Notes under the pieces: generated by a model
Seen by the model: the letters and a program-made list of their open reading frames with translations, nothing else
Database searches by the model: none
Told to the model about the DNA's origin: nothing
Made by a program: the position numbers and the translations under genes
Source of the DNA: Vigna angularis
Lineage: Eukaryota; Streptophyta; Magnoliopsida; Fabales; Fabaceae
Assembly: GCF_016808095.1 (NCBI RefSeq)
Contig: NC_068977.1
Coordinates: 8,182,479 to 8,246,478 of the forward strand
Direction of reading: 5' to 3'
DNA: 64,000 bases
In this document: positions 14,081 to 26,196 of the stretch, piece after piece
How positions within the stretch are numbered: position 1 is the stretch's first letter
Layout: each line of letters opens with the position of its first letter

Positions 14081-14280
14081 TGGCGGCCGCAGTTCACCTC
14101 TGTCTTCATGGTTGGCAGCGGCTCTTTCGATCGGATTGGCTTTCTCATATTTTCTTTCTTCTAGGAATTTCTTGCAACGTTCTAAGTGTTGTAAAATAAC
14201 GTCTGCATGACCTTGCTCAAGCGTTTTTCAAAATTCAAATACTGAATTGTTAACTACGGTCACAGGTCCTCTATGAGAAA

Positions 14281-14679
14281 AATGATACTTTATAAAGTTA
14301 TCTATTACTATTTTATAAAATTATTATTAAATAAAATGGATATTGTAATTAAAAATTATTTTCATTATTACTAATTATTTTTGTTTTTAACTTTTTTATT
14401 AATACTTATTTTTATTATTAGTAGTAATATCATTACATAAATTTATTTTACTATTAATATTATAAATATATAATTTAAATTTTATTTAAATATTTTATTG
14501 TATAAACTTATATTACTTTCAATTTTTATTATATAAATTCATTTCTTACTATTACTATTCTTATATACAATTATGTTTTTATTATTATTTTTAAATTTAT
14601 TTTATTTTTATTAATCTTGTTATTATTATATAAATTTATTTTTTAATTTAATATTTTATTATTATATTATATAATAATA

Positions 14680-14731
<52 letters not shown>

Positions 14732-14894
14732 GTTCTTTTTCTTTATCCATTTTTGTTTTTCAATTTTATATTTTAAATAAAAGTTTTTTTAAATTTAAAT
14801 ATTTATTTTTTCAATTTTATTACTTAAGTGACTATTTCTTTAAATTTTTTGTTTCAATTTAACTGTTTTAAATAATTATTTTTTAAATTTTATT
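14281..14894. other. Very AT-rich spacer with TA microsatellite
   Basis: Almost pure A/T with TTATTATT-type low complexity and a TA run at about 14684-14728. No gene is seen. Confidence 0.6.
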
Positions 14895-15533
14895 ACTTAA
14901 GCAACTCCCCAAGTATATTTAGCACATAGAGGCCTCTAAAGAGAATTATGATACACAAATAAAAAGTGGCACTTTTTTCGGTAGAAATTGTGCATCCAAC
15001 ACAAGATGCAACAAGTAGGTGTGTGTGACATACTCTCATTGTTGGTTCTCACAATAATTGTTATATAGATCTCTCAACCAACTATGTCTAACTTGGGATC
15101 CACGAAAATACCTCAACTCAAATGTAGTCCTCCCGTAATCCACGCCCAATAAGTCCATGTGAGTTTGTGTGTGTCTATATATCTATATATATATATATAT
15201 ATATACAACTACTTTATTAACTTGGCCCTGTTACAACTTGAATGTAACATGATCAGCATAGCTCGTCAATAATGATGTATCATGTCGACATCCAAGAAAT
15301 CCAACTATTTCATGTTCTTGTTGAATAACATCCTCGTGCTACTTAACAACATTTTGTTGCTCTTCAATAACATCCTCCTACTACTCATCAAGATTATATG
15401 AGGTAGTAATGCAACATCTCCAAATTAATTAGGATGACATTTTCCTACAAGCAGATGTCGTAATTTTCCTTCTACCTCCACTTTGTGGAGAACTCTAACC
15501 TCAAGACATAGAAACACCTTGTGTTCTAGTCAT
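14895..15533 (-). pseudogene. Decayed plant mobile domain (PMD) gene of transposon type
   Basis: Reading from an ATG at 15533 on the minus strand gives MTRTQGVSMS followed by stops, matching the MVRTRGASFN start of the PMD gene at 52.3 kb. Further on, VGFLGCRHDTSLLTSYADHV matches AGFPGGPHDHSLLTHYVQHV of that gene. Past the TA microsatellite (about 15185-15205), HSWLRDLY and TYLLHLV match LSWLREIY and AYLLHLV of its second exon. At least six in-frame stops and missing segments show it is long dead. It probably came from another insertion of the same MULE family. The missing middle may be deleted or replaced by the microsatellite. Its terminal repeats were not found. This copy makes no protein. 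Confidence 0.75.
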
Positions 15534-17600
15534 TTTTATAACAAACAAATTAAAAAAAAAAAGAGATTAAAAGCAATACAAATAAAAAATAACTATATTT
15601 AAAGAAAATAAATAAAGAAAACAACAACGTTCTATTAACAATCCTAATAAACATAGAACATAAAAGGTCTAATTACTTTAACTTCCTAACCAACAAAATC
15701 ATGCGTATAGATACACAAATTCTCAATGAAAGGGAATTTAGTTGTTTTACCTTTGTGGTCGAGAAAGACCAAATAAAACTTGGAGCCAGATAATGCCATA
15801 TAGTGCAACTCCTATTCTTTGATGACCATTGTTGAAGAGGTTGTTGAAATTTTTTATGGACATGATTGCTCCAACTGTGGCAAGCAGCACAACAATCATC
15901 TACTGAATAGAAATTCAAAAGTATATATATCATGTTAAAAAGGAAAATGGCATCAGTGAAAGAAATACTTTAGACATAAAAGGTTATTTAATAAAATGCC
16001 TTTCTCGTCCTCAAAGTATCCACATATGTCTTTTTTCAATAAACTAGGAGGTAATCACCAATGCATAATCTCATTAGCTACTAACAAGCTTTAGGGTAAA
16101 ATATGAACTAAAATTCGGAATCTAACAGTAAATCAATGCTACAACTAACCTTATAAAACGGAAAACGTTTCTTTAACAACAATATTTTGCCAACTTTTTG
16201 ACAACGTCACGTGGCATTGTTTCATTGGTTGGTTTTAAAAGACTTTTCTAAAAAGGTGGAATTTGTTCAGAAGGGCAATTTTGGAATGAATTTGGATAGA
16301 AACTCCTTTTAGCAGTTTATTTTTTCAGATTCACTTGCAGTTTGGTTTTCTCAACTCTCTCTCCACCATTGAAGCTTTCATCTCTCTCCACCATTGAAGC
16401 ATCCATCTCTCTCCACCGTTTGGGTTCTCTTCGTTCCTCGCTTTTCTTCACTCTTTGTCCACCATTGAAATGTTGTTTCTCTCTCCCCTTTGAGTTTGAG
16501 TTCGACTTTTCTTACTTTGTTTCTTGGGTCATTTGCATTAATACAGTATGATTCAACAATCAAACAAAAGATCTAACTCCCCTTACCTCTTGAAGACTTC
16601 CTTGCAAACCTTGAATCAATCTCTGCACTGTGTTCCTCCTCTGCCGTTCCAGTCCTCTGCTACAGTGTCCAGCTCTCCCTCTCTTCTTCTTTCCTCCTTC
16701 AAGAATCCTTAAAATGAAGAAGTGAATCTCCTTTTGTGTGTTGCTGGACGAACCTTAGCCATCTCCTTTGCTTCCTCGGTGCCATGCCCACTTAAGAAGG
16801 TGATGAAGGTGGTCTCATGGTGGTTGGAGCGCTTCATAGTGGAACAATAATGCTTCTGGTGGCTGGAGTCAAAGTGGAGAGACCCACCACTCACCAGCCG
16901 TCCACACCACTTGAAGCCCCTCCTCCACCACTTCAAGCATGCAACCGCCCACCTTCCCCATCTCCTTTTCTTAAAAATATAAGGAACGTGCGGTTCCTTA
17001 CAATAACAATCATCAGATATCCAACTTCAATTTCCAAACATACAACTTCACCGGTTTCTACGCTATTTTTGTAATATGAAACTAATTAAGAGGTAAAAAC
17101 AAGCAATTGATAATAAAAAAAGGGTAGAAAAATCGTGCTTAGGCATCTTGAAATTCCTATGGGTTTGGAAGGGTGTCACATCCCACACACATTGGCCAAT
17201 TGGGTAGATAGAAAGAGCATCCAAGGTATCTTTGCGTCGTAGGTTTGTTTACTGCTCCTGCTCAGGCATCTTTATATTCCTTGGTAGATGGAAAGGGTAT
17301 CCGAAGCATATGTAGTTAAGCCATACCCTAGTAAATAAATCGTGAGTATCTTGCTCAAATGTCAGAGCAAGCACCATTTCACCAAGCATTTGCAAGTATA
17401 TTCCAGTGTTACCCCTCTGCTTATCAACAATAAATACAATGAAAACATACCATGCTTAAGAAATGAACAAACAAAAATGCAAACAAAATATATATTAAGC
17501 ATTACTATTTGCACAAATGCCGATATTTTGGAGATCAAACTAATTAAGAATAACTTATCTGCATCCACACCAATTGTAGGAGACATACAATTGTCATCAC
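15534..17600. other. Spacer without recognised gene; short CCACCATTGAAG repeats
   Basis: Three short tandem copies of a CTCTCTCCACC(A/G)TTGAAG-like unit lie at 16357-16420, inside a C/T-rich tract running to about 16500. Small frames at 15673-15933, 16342-16551, 16709-16936, 16817-17074 and 17342-17626 show no recognisable domain and look like composition artefacts. Part of the 15.6-16.3 kb stretch could be the 5' end of the dead MULE whose PMD relic is next door, but no inverted repeat was identified. Confidence 0.5.
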
Positions 17601-17610
17601 AAAAAGGATC

Positions 17611-20600
17611 TCACTCTGATCCCTGAAGGACAGAGATCAAAGTTGCTTGCACAACTTCATGAACATTAGAGGTAAAAAAAAGTTTGAAAAGAATATACTG
17701 AATCATCACTTTATTAAATGACAATACAAATCTCTTGTTAATAACCAGAATAATTGTCTCAGGCCAAATAGTAGGAAGATATACACAAACACCAATGAAA
17801 ATGATTGAGGTGGCACTGGGAACTAGTTATTGAGTCCCGTTCAGAAGGTATAGAGGAATTAAATTAATTATTTAGGGGAAGTTTGCTAAATGAGAGAGGT
17901 GGGTTTTGATTATTCTCTTCTTCATCTAAAGCAGAGGGCATTGCAGTATAGGTGTATTCTCTGCAGGAGCTGTGCTCCAGAAAAGTAAAGCCGCCCCTTT
18001 TACACTTATGTTTTTTCCTTCGTCTGTGATTCGTTTATGTTTTGAAGCTTACACTGACAGAACACAATAGAATCCCTTTACCCTCAGTCCTCAATCTTGG
18101 GTCCCTAAGTCCTAACTTCCTACCATCTCCCCTCGAATACCAAAAGATCAAAACTACTAAGTTGTCACACAGAACAAAATGCAAGCGCATCCCAGAAGGA
18201 ACAGTAGTAGAGTGGCCACTCCAACATTACCTGGATAACCAATGAATATGATGGAGGCATCTGAAGCTTTAGGTTTCCTTTAATAAAAGTGTAGTGAACC
18301 TGTAAAGAAAACAAGATAACTAGTAAAGAAAAAGAAGGGTAAGCCATATAAATCTTGAATAACCTACATATCACATGTTGAACTATACGCAGAAGAACCT
18401 TAACAGCTCGAAACGGAATCAACTACTCCTATGTCAAACATAGGAAAATGTCCTAAAGGGAATAACAAACAATTAAAAATTATGCATCACCTTTTTTTCA
18501 CAAAAACTACACACCCCTCCCGGAAAAATCCCAATCCCACATAAAACAGGTACAATAAAATTTAATTAACACAAAACATAATATCCAAATGAAAAATCTC
18601 CTGAACTAACCTTAGGAGTAATCAATTTCAGAAAAGTGCCCAAACATGACACAGATATAATAAAATTTTAAATTAAATTTATAGGGAAAAAGATCCCATA
18701 GAAGACCCATTTTAAATTGTGAATAGGCAACAGCTCACTCGTATATTGCTAAAGTAAGTAAAGCCAAAAAAATGAATAACTTACCTGATGTCTTTCTTTC
18801 CACTGGTTAAAAAAGTTACTTCCTATGAGTTCAAATATGTGATCTCGCATTTCATCATTTGTCACAAGCAAACACCTAAGTTTTACTGCGGCAAAGAGCC
18901 AATACCTGCAACCCAAAAGATTAATATATAAGTAAATGGGTTATTAAACTTAACATATTGAAACTAAATTTTAAAAATACATATGAATCAGTGCCAAACA
19001 GAAAATAAAAATGTTATAACATATTCATGAAAAACACAACAAAGAATTTTGACTAAATTAACTATTAAATATTTGAACCTCCAAAAGTTAAAATCGTTTA
19101 CATTTTAGTACTTAAAAAGTTTAGCTTTCATTTAGACCTTCTCGGTTATTCAAGTCTACGTCCACTTTGGTTTTACCAAGAGCTTCAGCTGTCTAATGCA
19201 GAAACATATCATATACGGGACATCGAATGTGAATTAAGTCCCACACAAGATTATACATATTGCATAGATAACATGATAAATTCAAGTTTTAAATAAAGAG
19301 TCAAACAGAACAAGAAACGATATGGTTGTCCAAAGATTAACAGTGAAAAGAAAATGCAATGTTTAGGACATTTATTTGGAAATTTACCAATCATCATTGG
19401 ACCCATTAGGAGTTGTATACAGTGCACCATTATTCATCCACTCCTCCACCAGTTTCCTGCTGGAAGGATTTTCCATTAGCCCTCTTAGGCGCTTATTGTG
19501 CAGCACAACGACCGGCCATTTATTCCCACTCTGATTGTAAAGTTCTTTTACAACACAATCAAGCTGCACTATTACAAAATCAACAAAACAAACACAATTA
19601 GCTGCAAAAGCAATCAAGCAAAATTATCAGGCAAGAGCAATAAACATACATAACTTGTTCAGACAGTAAAATTAAAGGAACTCTATAACTTAGGAATACA
19701 ACCTGAGAAATGCTAAATCCACCATCAGCAAAATTTTGTTTGTAGAGCCCAACATTTGCTCCATCCACTATAGCTTCATAAGAGTCATGCTTTTCAAGCC
19801 AGGCCTGTAAGGGATCAACCAGAAGTATCAAAACCAAGCTATTATAGCTAGACTAACAATATCAAGAGTAAATAATGGATGCAGCAATATTGCGAAGGGT
19901 TTGTATACGAAAGTAATCCAATCACAAATTGTCATGCATATTAAGTTTGTTGACTTTAACAATAACACCCCTAAAAAGTCATACCTATCAAGATTCCTGA
20001 TTGATACCTACCTAGCACAGAAACTAAACTCTAACAATAATATATCATCATTCATGTCATTTAAAATTGTGTTGCATTGCAATGAATGGAGATATCAACA
20101 ACACCTGAAATTCACTAAAATTGGCCTTGACCTCTCGTTCCAAGGCCAAGCCAGCAACAGACCCTGCAAACTTCTCCGTCTCCGAATCATCAATATCAAC
20201 ACAAACCAATTGCTCCCCACAACAACAACAATGTCCATCGGCACCAACACTCGTTCTGTTGACGGCCCAATCCCCTTTACCAATCCATCCCTGACCATGC
20301 CACCCTCCCCCATTCCGCAAAACCCCCTCTTTGACCTGCCCCACATCAAATTCCACCTCACCAACCTCAGAGGCCTTGGCACCACAAAACCACTCCTCAA
20401 CAACCACCGCAGTGGACTCACTAACACACCTCACACAGCTTCTAAGCTTATGCAAATACTCATACACCTTGTCCACTCTACCACTTCGCGCACTCACCTT
20501 CAAAAGCGCGGCGAGTTCCGCCTCCTCCAAACTCACCCCAACGCCATTCATGTGCTCCTCCACCTCGTAGGCCTTATCCGCGTCTAGCATTTCACAGAAA

Positions 20601-20799
20601 CAGAACAACGCAGGATCGTAGGTTCGCAGCCTCGGGGTAGCGTTGTTGTACTTGCCCATGCCCTTCACCAACTCGAAGGCATAATCGGCGTCACCCTTGG
20701 CCGCAGCGAGGCGCGCAACGGCAGTGACGGAGGCCTCATTGGGAACGACGCCGAGAGAGGATTTTGACTGGTTTTCTTCTTCTTCTTTGGATTCTCCAT
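17611..20799 (-). pseudogene. PRORP2-like protein-only RNase P, N-terminus deleted and frameshifted
   Basis: Protein-only RNase P cleaves 5' leaders from pre-tRNAs. Exons on the minus strand: about 20758-20105 (PPR end plus central zinc-binding region), 19804-19703, 19563-19388, 18905-18785 and 18299-18231; every junction is GT-AG and phases agree. Catalytic landmarks of the NYN nuclease are intact: VDGANVGLY (exon 2), SNDDWYWL (exons 3/4) and VTNDEMRDH (exon 4), then YTFIKGNLKLQMP. The 5' end is broken. The ATG at 20799 opens MENPKKKKKTSQNPL, like the Lys-rich start of Arabidopsis PRORP2, but is in a different frame from LGVVPNEASVTAVARLAAAKG, which follows at once. Some 80 residues of N-terminal PPR sequence are missing at about 20757. 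No in-frame ATG precedes the homologous part. The final exon is doubtful: an acceptor before 17622 leads to GSE then TGA, losing the expected Trp-His...Cys zinc ligands. An assembly deletion is the main alternative to a true pseudogene. Confidence 0.8.
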
Positions 20800-20840
20800 C
20801 GAAGCGCACTGAGAAATTGGTCCAAGGATTAACAGTTGCA

Positions 20841-20861
20841 GGGTTTAGTTTAAAACCCTAG
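20841..20861. promoter_or_regulatory. Inverted telo-box pair upstream of PRORP-like gene
   Basis: GGGTTTAG and AACCCTAG face each other within 21 bases, about 45 bp upstream of the PRORP-like ATG. Telo-boxes (AAACCCTA) are common promoter elements of plant translation- and RNA-processing genes. A regulatory role here is inference from position and motif only. Confidence 0.4.
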
Positions 20862-21350
20862 ATGGCGGTTTTTTCTTGGGTTCGTTCGTTCCAAAGAGAT
20901 GGCAGTTACTCACGATCGGACCCTTAACCCATGGGCTTGTCTTTGGTCCGTAAGAAAAACTACAACTCCTTGGAAGTGAAATATTGGACATTTTTTCTCA
21001 CAAGCTATTGCTTCTTGCAGTCACATAATTACTAACTATACCCATACTAATTAAAAAATGGCACAAACACAGTTGATTATTGTTCTGTACCATAGGGATG
21101 CCAAATAAACATTGTACAATAAATATGTTTCGTTTGAATTTGTTCCTTTGATGAGAAATCTTTATATTGACTAAGTATGGATATGGGACTGATTTTTGCA
21201 GATATATACAGGGATGTTAGGGATGTGGATATATATGGACATACCATTCCCTCTATATTTCTATACTCGTTTTAATACTTATTTTCGTTTTCATTTTCAT
21301 TCCGATTTAAATTACTAAAATATTCATAATTTTTTAAGTAATATAATAAC

Positions 21351-21436
<86 letters not shown>

Positions 21437-22080
21437 CTTAGTTTTTAATATTATAACTTCTGTTTTTTAGCTACATACTTTTTTCTCTTTTTTTTTAATT
21501 ATTTGGCTTATCATGAAATTAATCACATTCCAAATATGCTTTTATCTTATTAAAAGCGTTGTGTAGTTATGCTCAAATAATAAATGTTAATTAAATATTT
21601 ATTTTGTCTTGTATTTGAATATTATTACTGTTTTTTATACGTTTTTTTACATGAGAATGTTATACTCATTCACTAGGTAATATAATTTTTTTTATTTTAT
21701 TTTACGTTCTTATTCTTAATTTTTGTTTCATTTCAAGAATTGGTTTTTTACTAAAACAATGTTCATAATCTTTCCACCATTGGACTATTTGATATTTTAA
21801 AAGTTTTCTTATATCTTTAAGATATTTTTCATCTTATCGTATAATTAATTATAAATTTGTTTTCTTTTTGTGGGATTAACTTGTTTTTATAACACACATG
21901 TGATTATTTTTATTTTTGTTTAAATACTTGCACAACATTCATATATTCATACAATCTCAAGACAAATCATGAATCATACACAATTGCTTTTTATCAATTC
22001 AACACATACAACTTATCATGTAATCTAATGCACACCAAATAACAAATTTAAAATCTTCCTATTATATGTATGAAAAACAA
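20862..22080. other. AT-rich spacer with long TA microsatellite
   Basis: No gene is seen. A pure AT dinucleotide run spans about 21359-21433. The rest is low-complexity A/T sequence. Confidence 0.6.
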
Positions 22081-22084
22081 ATTA

Positions 22085-22520
22085 GTTTTCCTTACTTGTT
22101 AGAAACTCCAACGGACTCTAGACAACCTTATTTTGCTCCTGAGCTCAAAGAGATCAAACAACAACATGTACATGCCACAAAAACATTATCAGAGTATACT
22201 ATTAGAACTATTGATCAGTAGAAAACCTAAGAGAAAACTCAACCCATACAAGCAAGGGAAACCTCACATGCATTGAAGAACGTGAACTAAAAAACTGATA
22301 AAAAAACTGACTTACTTTATTTGAGAAATTGATCAAATAAAATTGAAGATATCACCACAAGGATCACATAGGCGGTCTCTAATCTTCAAACAAATGAAGA
22401 GGATGCAAGAACCCTTAGAGAGAAGGCAGAAGACTCTAGAAAAGTAGTTTCTAGAGAGATGATGTGTTTTAAAATAATGAAACTCGTTTATAACTATTCA
22501 TTTTTATATTAAAACCTTTT
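22085..22520 (-). mobile_element. Truncated LTR-like fragment, reverse
   Basis: On the minus strand it reads TTATAAACGAGTTTCATTATTTTAAAACACATCAT, then CTTTTCTAGAGTCTTCTGCC / CTCTCTAAGGGTTCTTGC (22403-22447), the same landmarks as the fragments at 10.29 and 12.74 kb. It is truncated, with no coding part, and the ends are approximate. Confidence 0.5.
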
Positions 22521-25000
22521 AATATTAAAATAATAGAGTCTCATTATTTTTAATTCACTATCATTTTTAAAATATCATTTTCTAAGTCTTCATGTTAAAA
22601 TACCATTTTGTAGATCTTCACACTTTTGATTTAACAAATCATCTAAAATTGATTCCTAATTTGATTATAGAACAATTTAATCACTTATTTCAAATTTTAA
22701 AATTCAATTTAGTAACCATAATGTTTAAATTATTGGTCAGACATAGCTCTCTACTTAGATTTTACTTGGTTATTTTATCATGAAAGTAAAATATTTAAGT
22801 TGTCAATATGTTTTTCACTCAAAATGGATACTTTGATAAGAAGAATCTCCGTGTACTTTATGGCATACACCATTTTCTTTCTATCATATGGAAAGAGAAA
22901 CAAATTCAAAGATGATTTTGAATGAGTATATAATAAAAAATTATCATATTAAACTCTACATACATATAAAAGGAGGAATATACTAAACCTTGATCCATCA
23001 GTCAGATGCTCAAGTGCTGTACATTGTATCTTCCCAGTTCCTTCAACATTATTCTCCACGAAGTTTCTCTTGCATTAATTTTGTCTCTTTTGCAAGTCAA
23101 TGGGTCTTCTTTATTAATTTCTACCTGTATCCACCTATCTTGGTTTTTTTTCTTTTCTTCATACATTATGACTAAGTCTAAAACAAAAATAAAGAAAATC
23201 ATTGAACCATCTTACAACAATATAAACAACAATATATGACATAATTTCTGTGTAGTGTGGCTATAAACTTAATTTAAGTGGTGTTATTCATATTATTTTT
23301 CTTACTATATCGATATGTTAGGGTTTAGAACAACTAACTTATCTTACCTTGTTAAACCAACGAAAAGTTTCTTCAACTAGTTAATTTCTTAGAACAAGAA
23401 ATTTTTAACTATACTAATGCTGATTGGTATTTTAACCAGAGAAGGGCTCAAATTAGCTCTTGCATCCTTCGATCTACGTATTTTTTCTTTTAATAAAATC
23501 GAAACAAAGTCTTAATAATTTAAGTCTAAAAATATATTTTTCAAGTATTAAAAAACTAATCTGTTATTTAATGGAAGTTTTCTGTTTTTTTTTAATTGAT
23601 GAAGATTTTTATTCTCTATAAATTAATTTGTAGGAGTTTTTTAAATCTTTATGTTTAGAATCACTACAATCAATTTTCAGAGACTTTTAATATTAAATTT
23701 ATATTGCGAAAGTTTTTTTTCTCTTTTATTAATGATTATTATTTGATAGAGGTTTGAAATATTTTTTATTTATAATTACTCATCTATATTTATAATTTCT
23801 TAATTTAATAAAATATGTTTTTTATAATAAAAAACAAAATATATAAATTTGTAAAATACATAAATTAAAATTAATTTTATTGATGATTTAAGATAAAGTA
23901 TATTCAATAACAATTATAATGTAAATATAAAGAAAAACACTGATGGAAAAAGAAATATTTAAGAGAAAAATCTTATTGTGATTAACATCACCTTCAAACT
24001 CTTTAAAATGTGTTATCCAATCTAAGAATTCAACTTCATCCATGACATGATCAACTTCATCCATGTTAACATTGTATTTCACATGATTAATCACCTTCAC
24101 CAAAATAATGTTATCTTCCCTGTTGGGCTTGGTTGAACACAATCTTATGACATTCTTCACCACCACCACCTGTCCACAACATAAATCAGTTAAGGTTTGA
24201 TCAACAAGCAACAAAACAAAAAACATAACAAGAAGCATAATAATGAGCCTGAAGCTCAAAATAGGAAGTAAAAGTTAATTTTAGATTAGTTATATTTAAC
24301 ACGTTGATACTACTACAATATATAAAGTAGATAATAGAACATAGTGAACACCAGAAGCAAGACAAATCATATATAATACTAGCCATTTACTTATGCAACC
24401 AATTGAATTCAATTTTAGTTCTATAGAAACAAGTGTTTGACTTTAAATTCCTAAACACTACTCTCATTTTATTCAAAGATGTGTTTGGTCATGCACTAAT
24501 ATGTATTAATGACTAGGAAATCAAATCAAGACTGCTAAAATATTCAACCATGGTCCTGCATGCTGGCCAAAATAGATGATTGCACTTTCAAAAGCAAATG
24601 TCAGCTTTTACAACAATATGTTCTTCATAGTGATAGATAATTGAACTTAAAACTATAAGTTTAGTTTCTTTTATATTAAAGAATTTCGTATTACTCAAAA
24701 GTTAAAAGAAAATAAAACTTATATACATCTTTTATACCTTAGAATAAAAAAGCGATGAAAGAACGCATCAAATAGTAGAGGAAAAAATTATTCAACTCTT
24801 ATTTCTTAGTCTCAATTAAATACTTATTCAAATACTATGAAAGGTCTCGTACTATTTAAAAATGAATATAAAAAAAATTAAAAGCGAAGACCATCTATTT
24901 ATTAAATGATACATTAAATATATATATACTGGTCCTATCCTGTGGCATTAACGCTTGGACTAACATTCTAAACTTATTGGATTTTTTTAAAACTATGACT
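22521..25000. other. AT-rich spacer; one doubtful small reverse frame
   Basis: No recognised gene. A minus-strand frame from an ATG at 24238 to 23888 would give 116 residues with a hydrophobic start (MLLVMFFVLLLVDQTL) and an acidic middle. It has no family resemblance and its C-terminus is low complexity, so it is not called a gene (see findings). Confidence 0.5.
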
Positions 25001-26165
25001 TGAAGGTTGCGTTATATCTTCTCCAAACTTTCTTTCCAAGCAATCTTCACGTATTTAAATATTCAATCTGTCGACTATGCGTTACTCGCTTTCATAAAGA
25101 AACAACCATTTATAGTTTTCTCAGCTTTTGACTTTGTGAATGTTCTGGGAAATTCTTCAATGCCTTCTTGGGTCTGTTCAGATTGTTTATATATGTAGAA
25201 GTTGAGACACAGACAGTTACAAACCAGGCAGTTCAAAGATCTATGTAAGTATTTGTTCATGTTTTTTCTTTTTTTCATTTTGATTACTAATGTTGTTCAT
25301 GCTTTATTTCTTTATCTTATTCATTTTCCTGTTTCCTTTTGGCCAGTTATCAGTACTATAACCACCACCACTTTGAGATCAAATATACACTGTTTTGGAT
25401 TTGGTTTAATCTAAGTAAAAAGCTTTACTTAAGGTAAGTTTTTCGAGAATTTGCTTAGTATTCATCTATTATATTAGATTATAATGATAAGACTGCGAGC
25501 TATAGTCTATAGTTCTCTCTCCCCTAATTTTTTTAGGAGCTATATAGTCTATAGTTGTCGTTTTCCTTTAATTTCCATATTTTCTTTTAACTTTTCTTAT
25601 ATTTTTCTTTGTTCTTTTTTTTTCTTTATTACTAGACAAGATAACATCAGATCAAATAGTTCGATCAATAATTCTCTATCTGGTTTGATTGTGGTGCAAA
25701 ATTAATCGATGATAAAAACATTCCTTATATGATTTTTTTTAATAATCAAATTTTATATAATATGTTTTATTATTTACCTATACTTAATACATAAAGATAT
25801 ATTTATCGATGAATTTGTTTTAATTTAATTCTAAAATATATATCTTTTTTTTCATTTTTCTCTCCAAACAAAACGAGATGAAAGTAAAGTATAAACTTAT
25901 AAATATGGTAGATATAGAATAATAAATTTTAAATTATATAATCTAAATTTGTATAAAAACAAATGAGGTGACACACGTCACCTTATGCTTCACTTTAAAC
26001 ACAAATTTTGTATCAAAGTTCTTTTATTATTGAGTATTAAAGGTTACTATAGAAAGTGTCTATATTCATTTATATTTTGTCATATCTTACAAATAAAAAT
26101 CTTTTTTCTTCTGATTTGATAAATTTTAATTTGGCCATGTTCTCTTCCATTATAACATTATACAG
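25001..26165 (+). promoter_or_regulatory. Putative 5' leader exon and leader intron of the CC-NBS-LRR gene
   Basis: A good donor (CTAT|GTAAGT, intron from 25245) and a good acceptor (TTATACAG, ending at 26165) frame a 921-bp intron. The acceptor lies 31 bases upstream of the favoured ATG at 26197. The sequence before the donor is less AT-rich than its surroundings and would be the untranslated leader. This is inference from splice signals only; the transcription start is not visible. Confidence 0.4.
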
Positions 26166-26196
26166 ATATTCAAATACAAACACTTTGAAAGCAAAA

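Noticed and set aside
16709..17074. Opposed 75-85 codon frames rich in Pro/His
   Set aside because: Compositional; no domain, no splice support, no conserved motif recognised.
19901..20587. 228-codon forward frame opposite the PRORP-like exon
   Set aside because: It is antisense to a well-supported exon and intron, has low-complexity Thr/Pro/Leu content, and shows no family resemblance.
26056..26196. Upstream ATG extending the CC-NBS-LRR N-terminus by 47 residues
   Set aside because: The extension is low-complexity and hydrophobic, not family-like, and a good acceptor (ending at 26165) lies between it and the conserved MQCLIALATG start.
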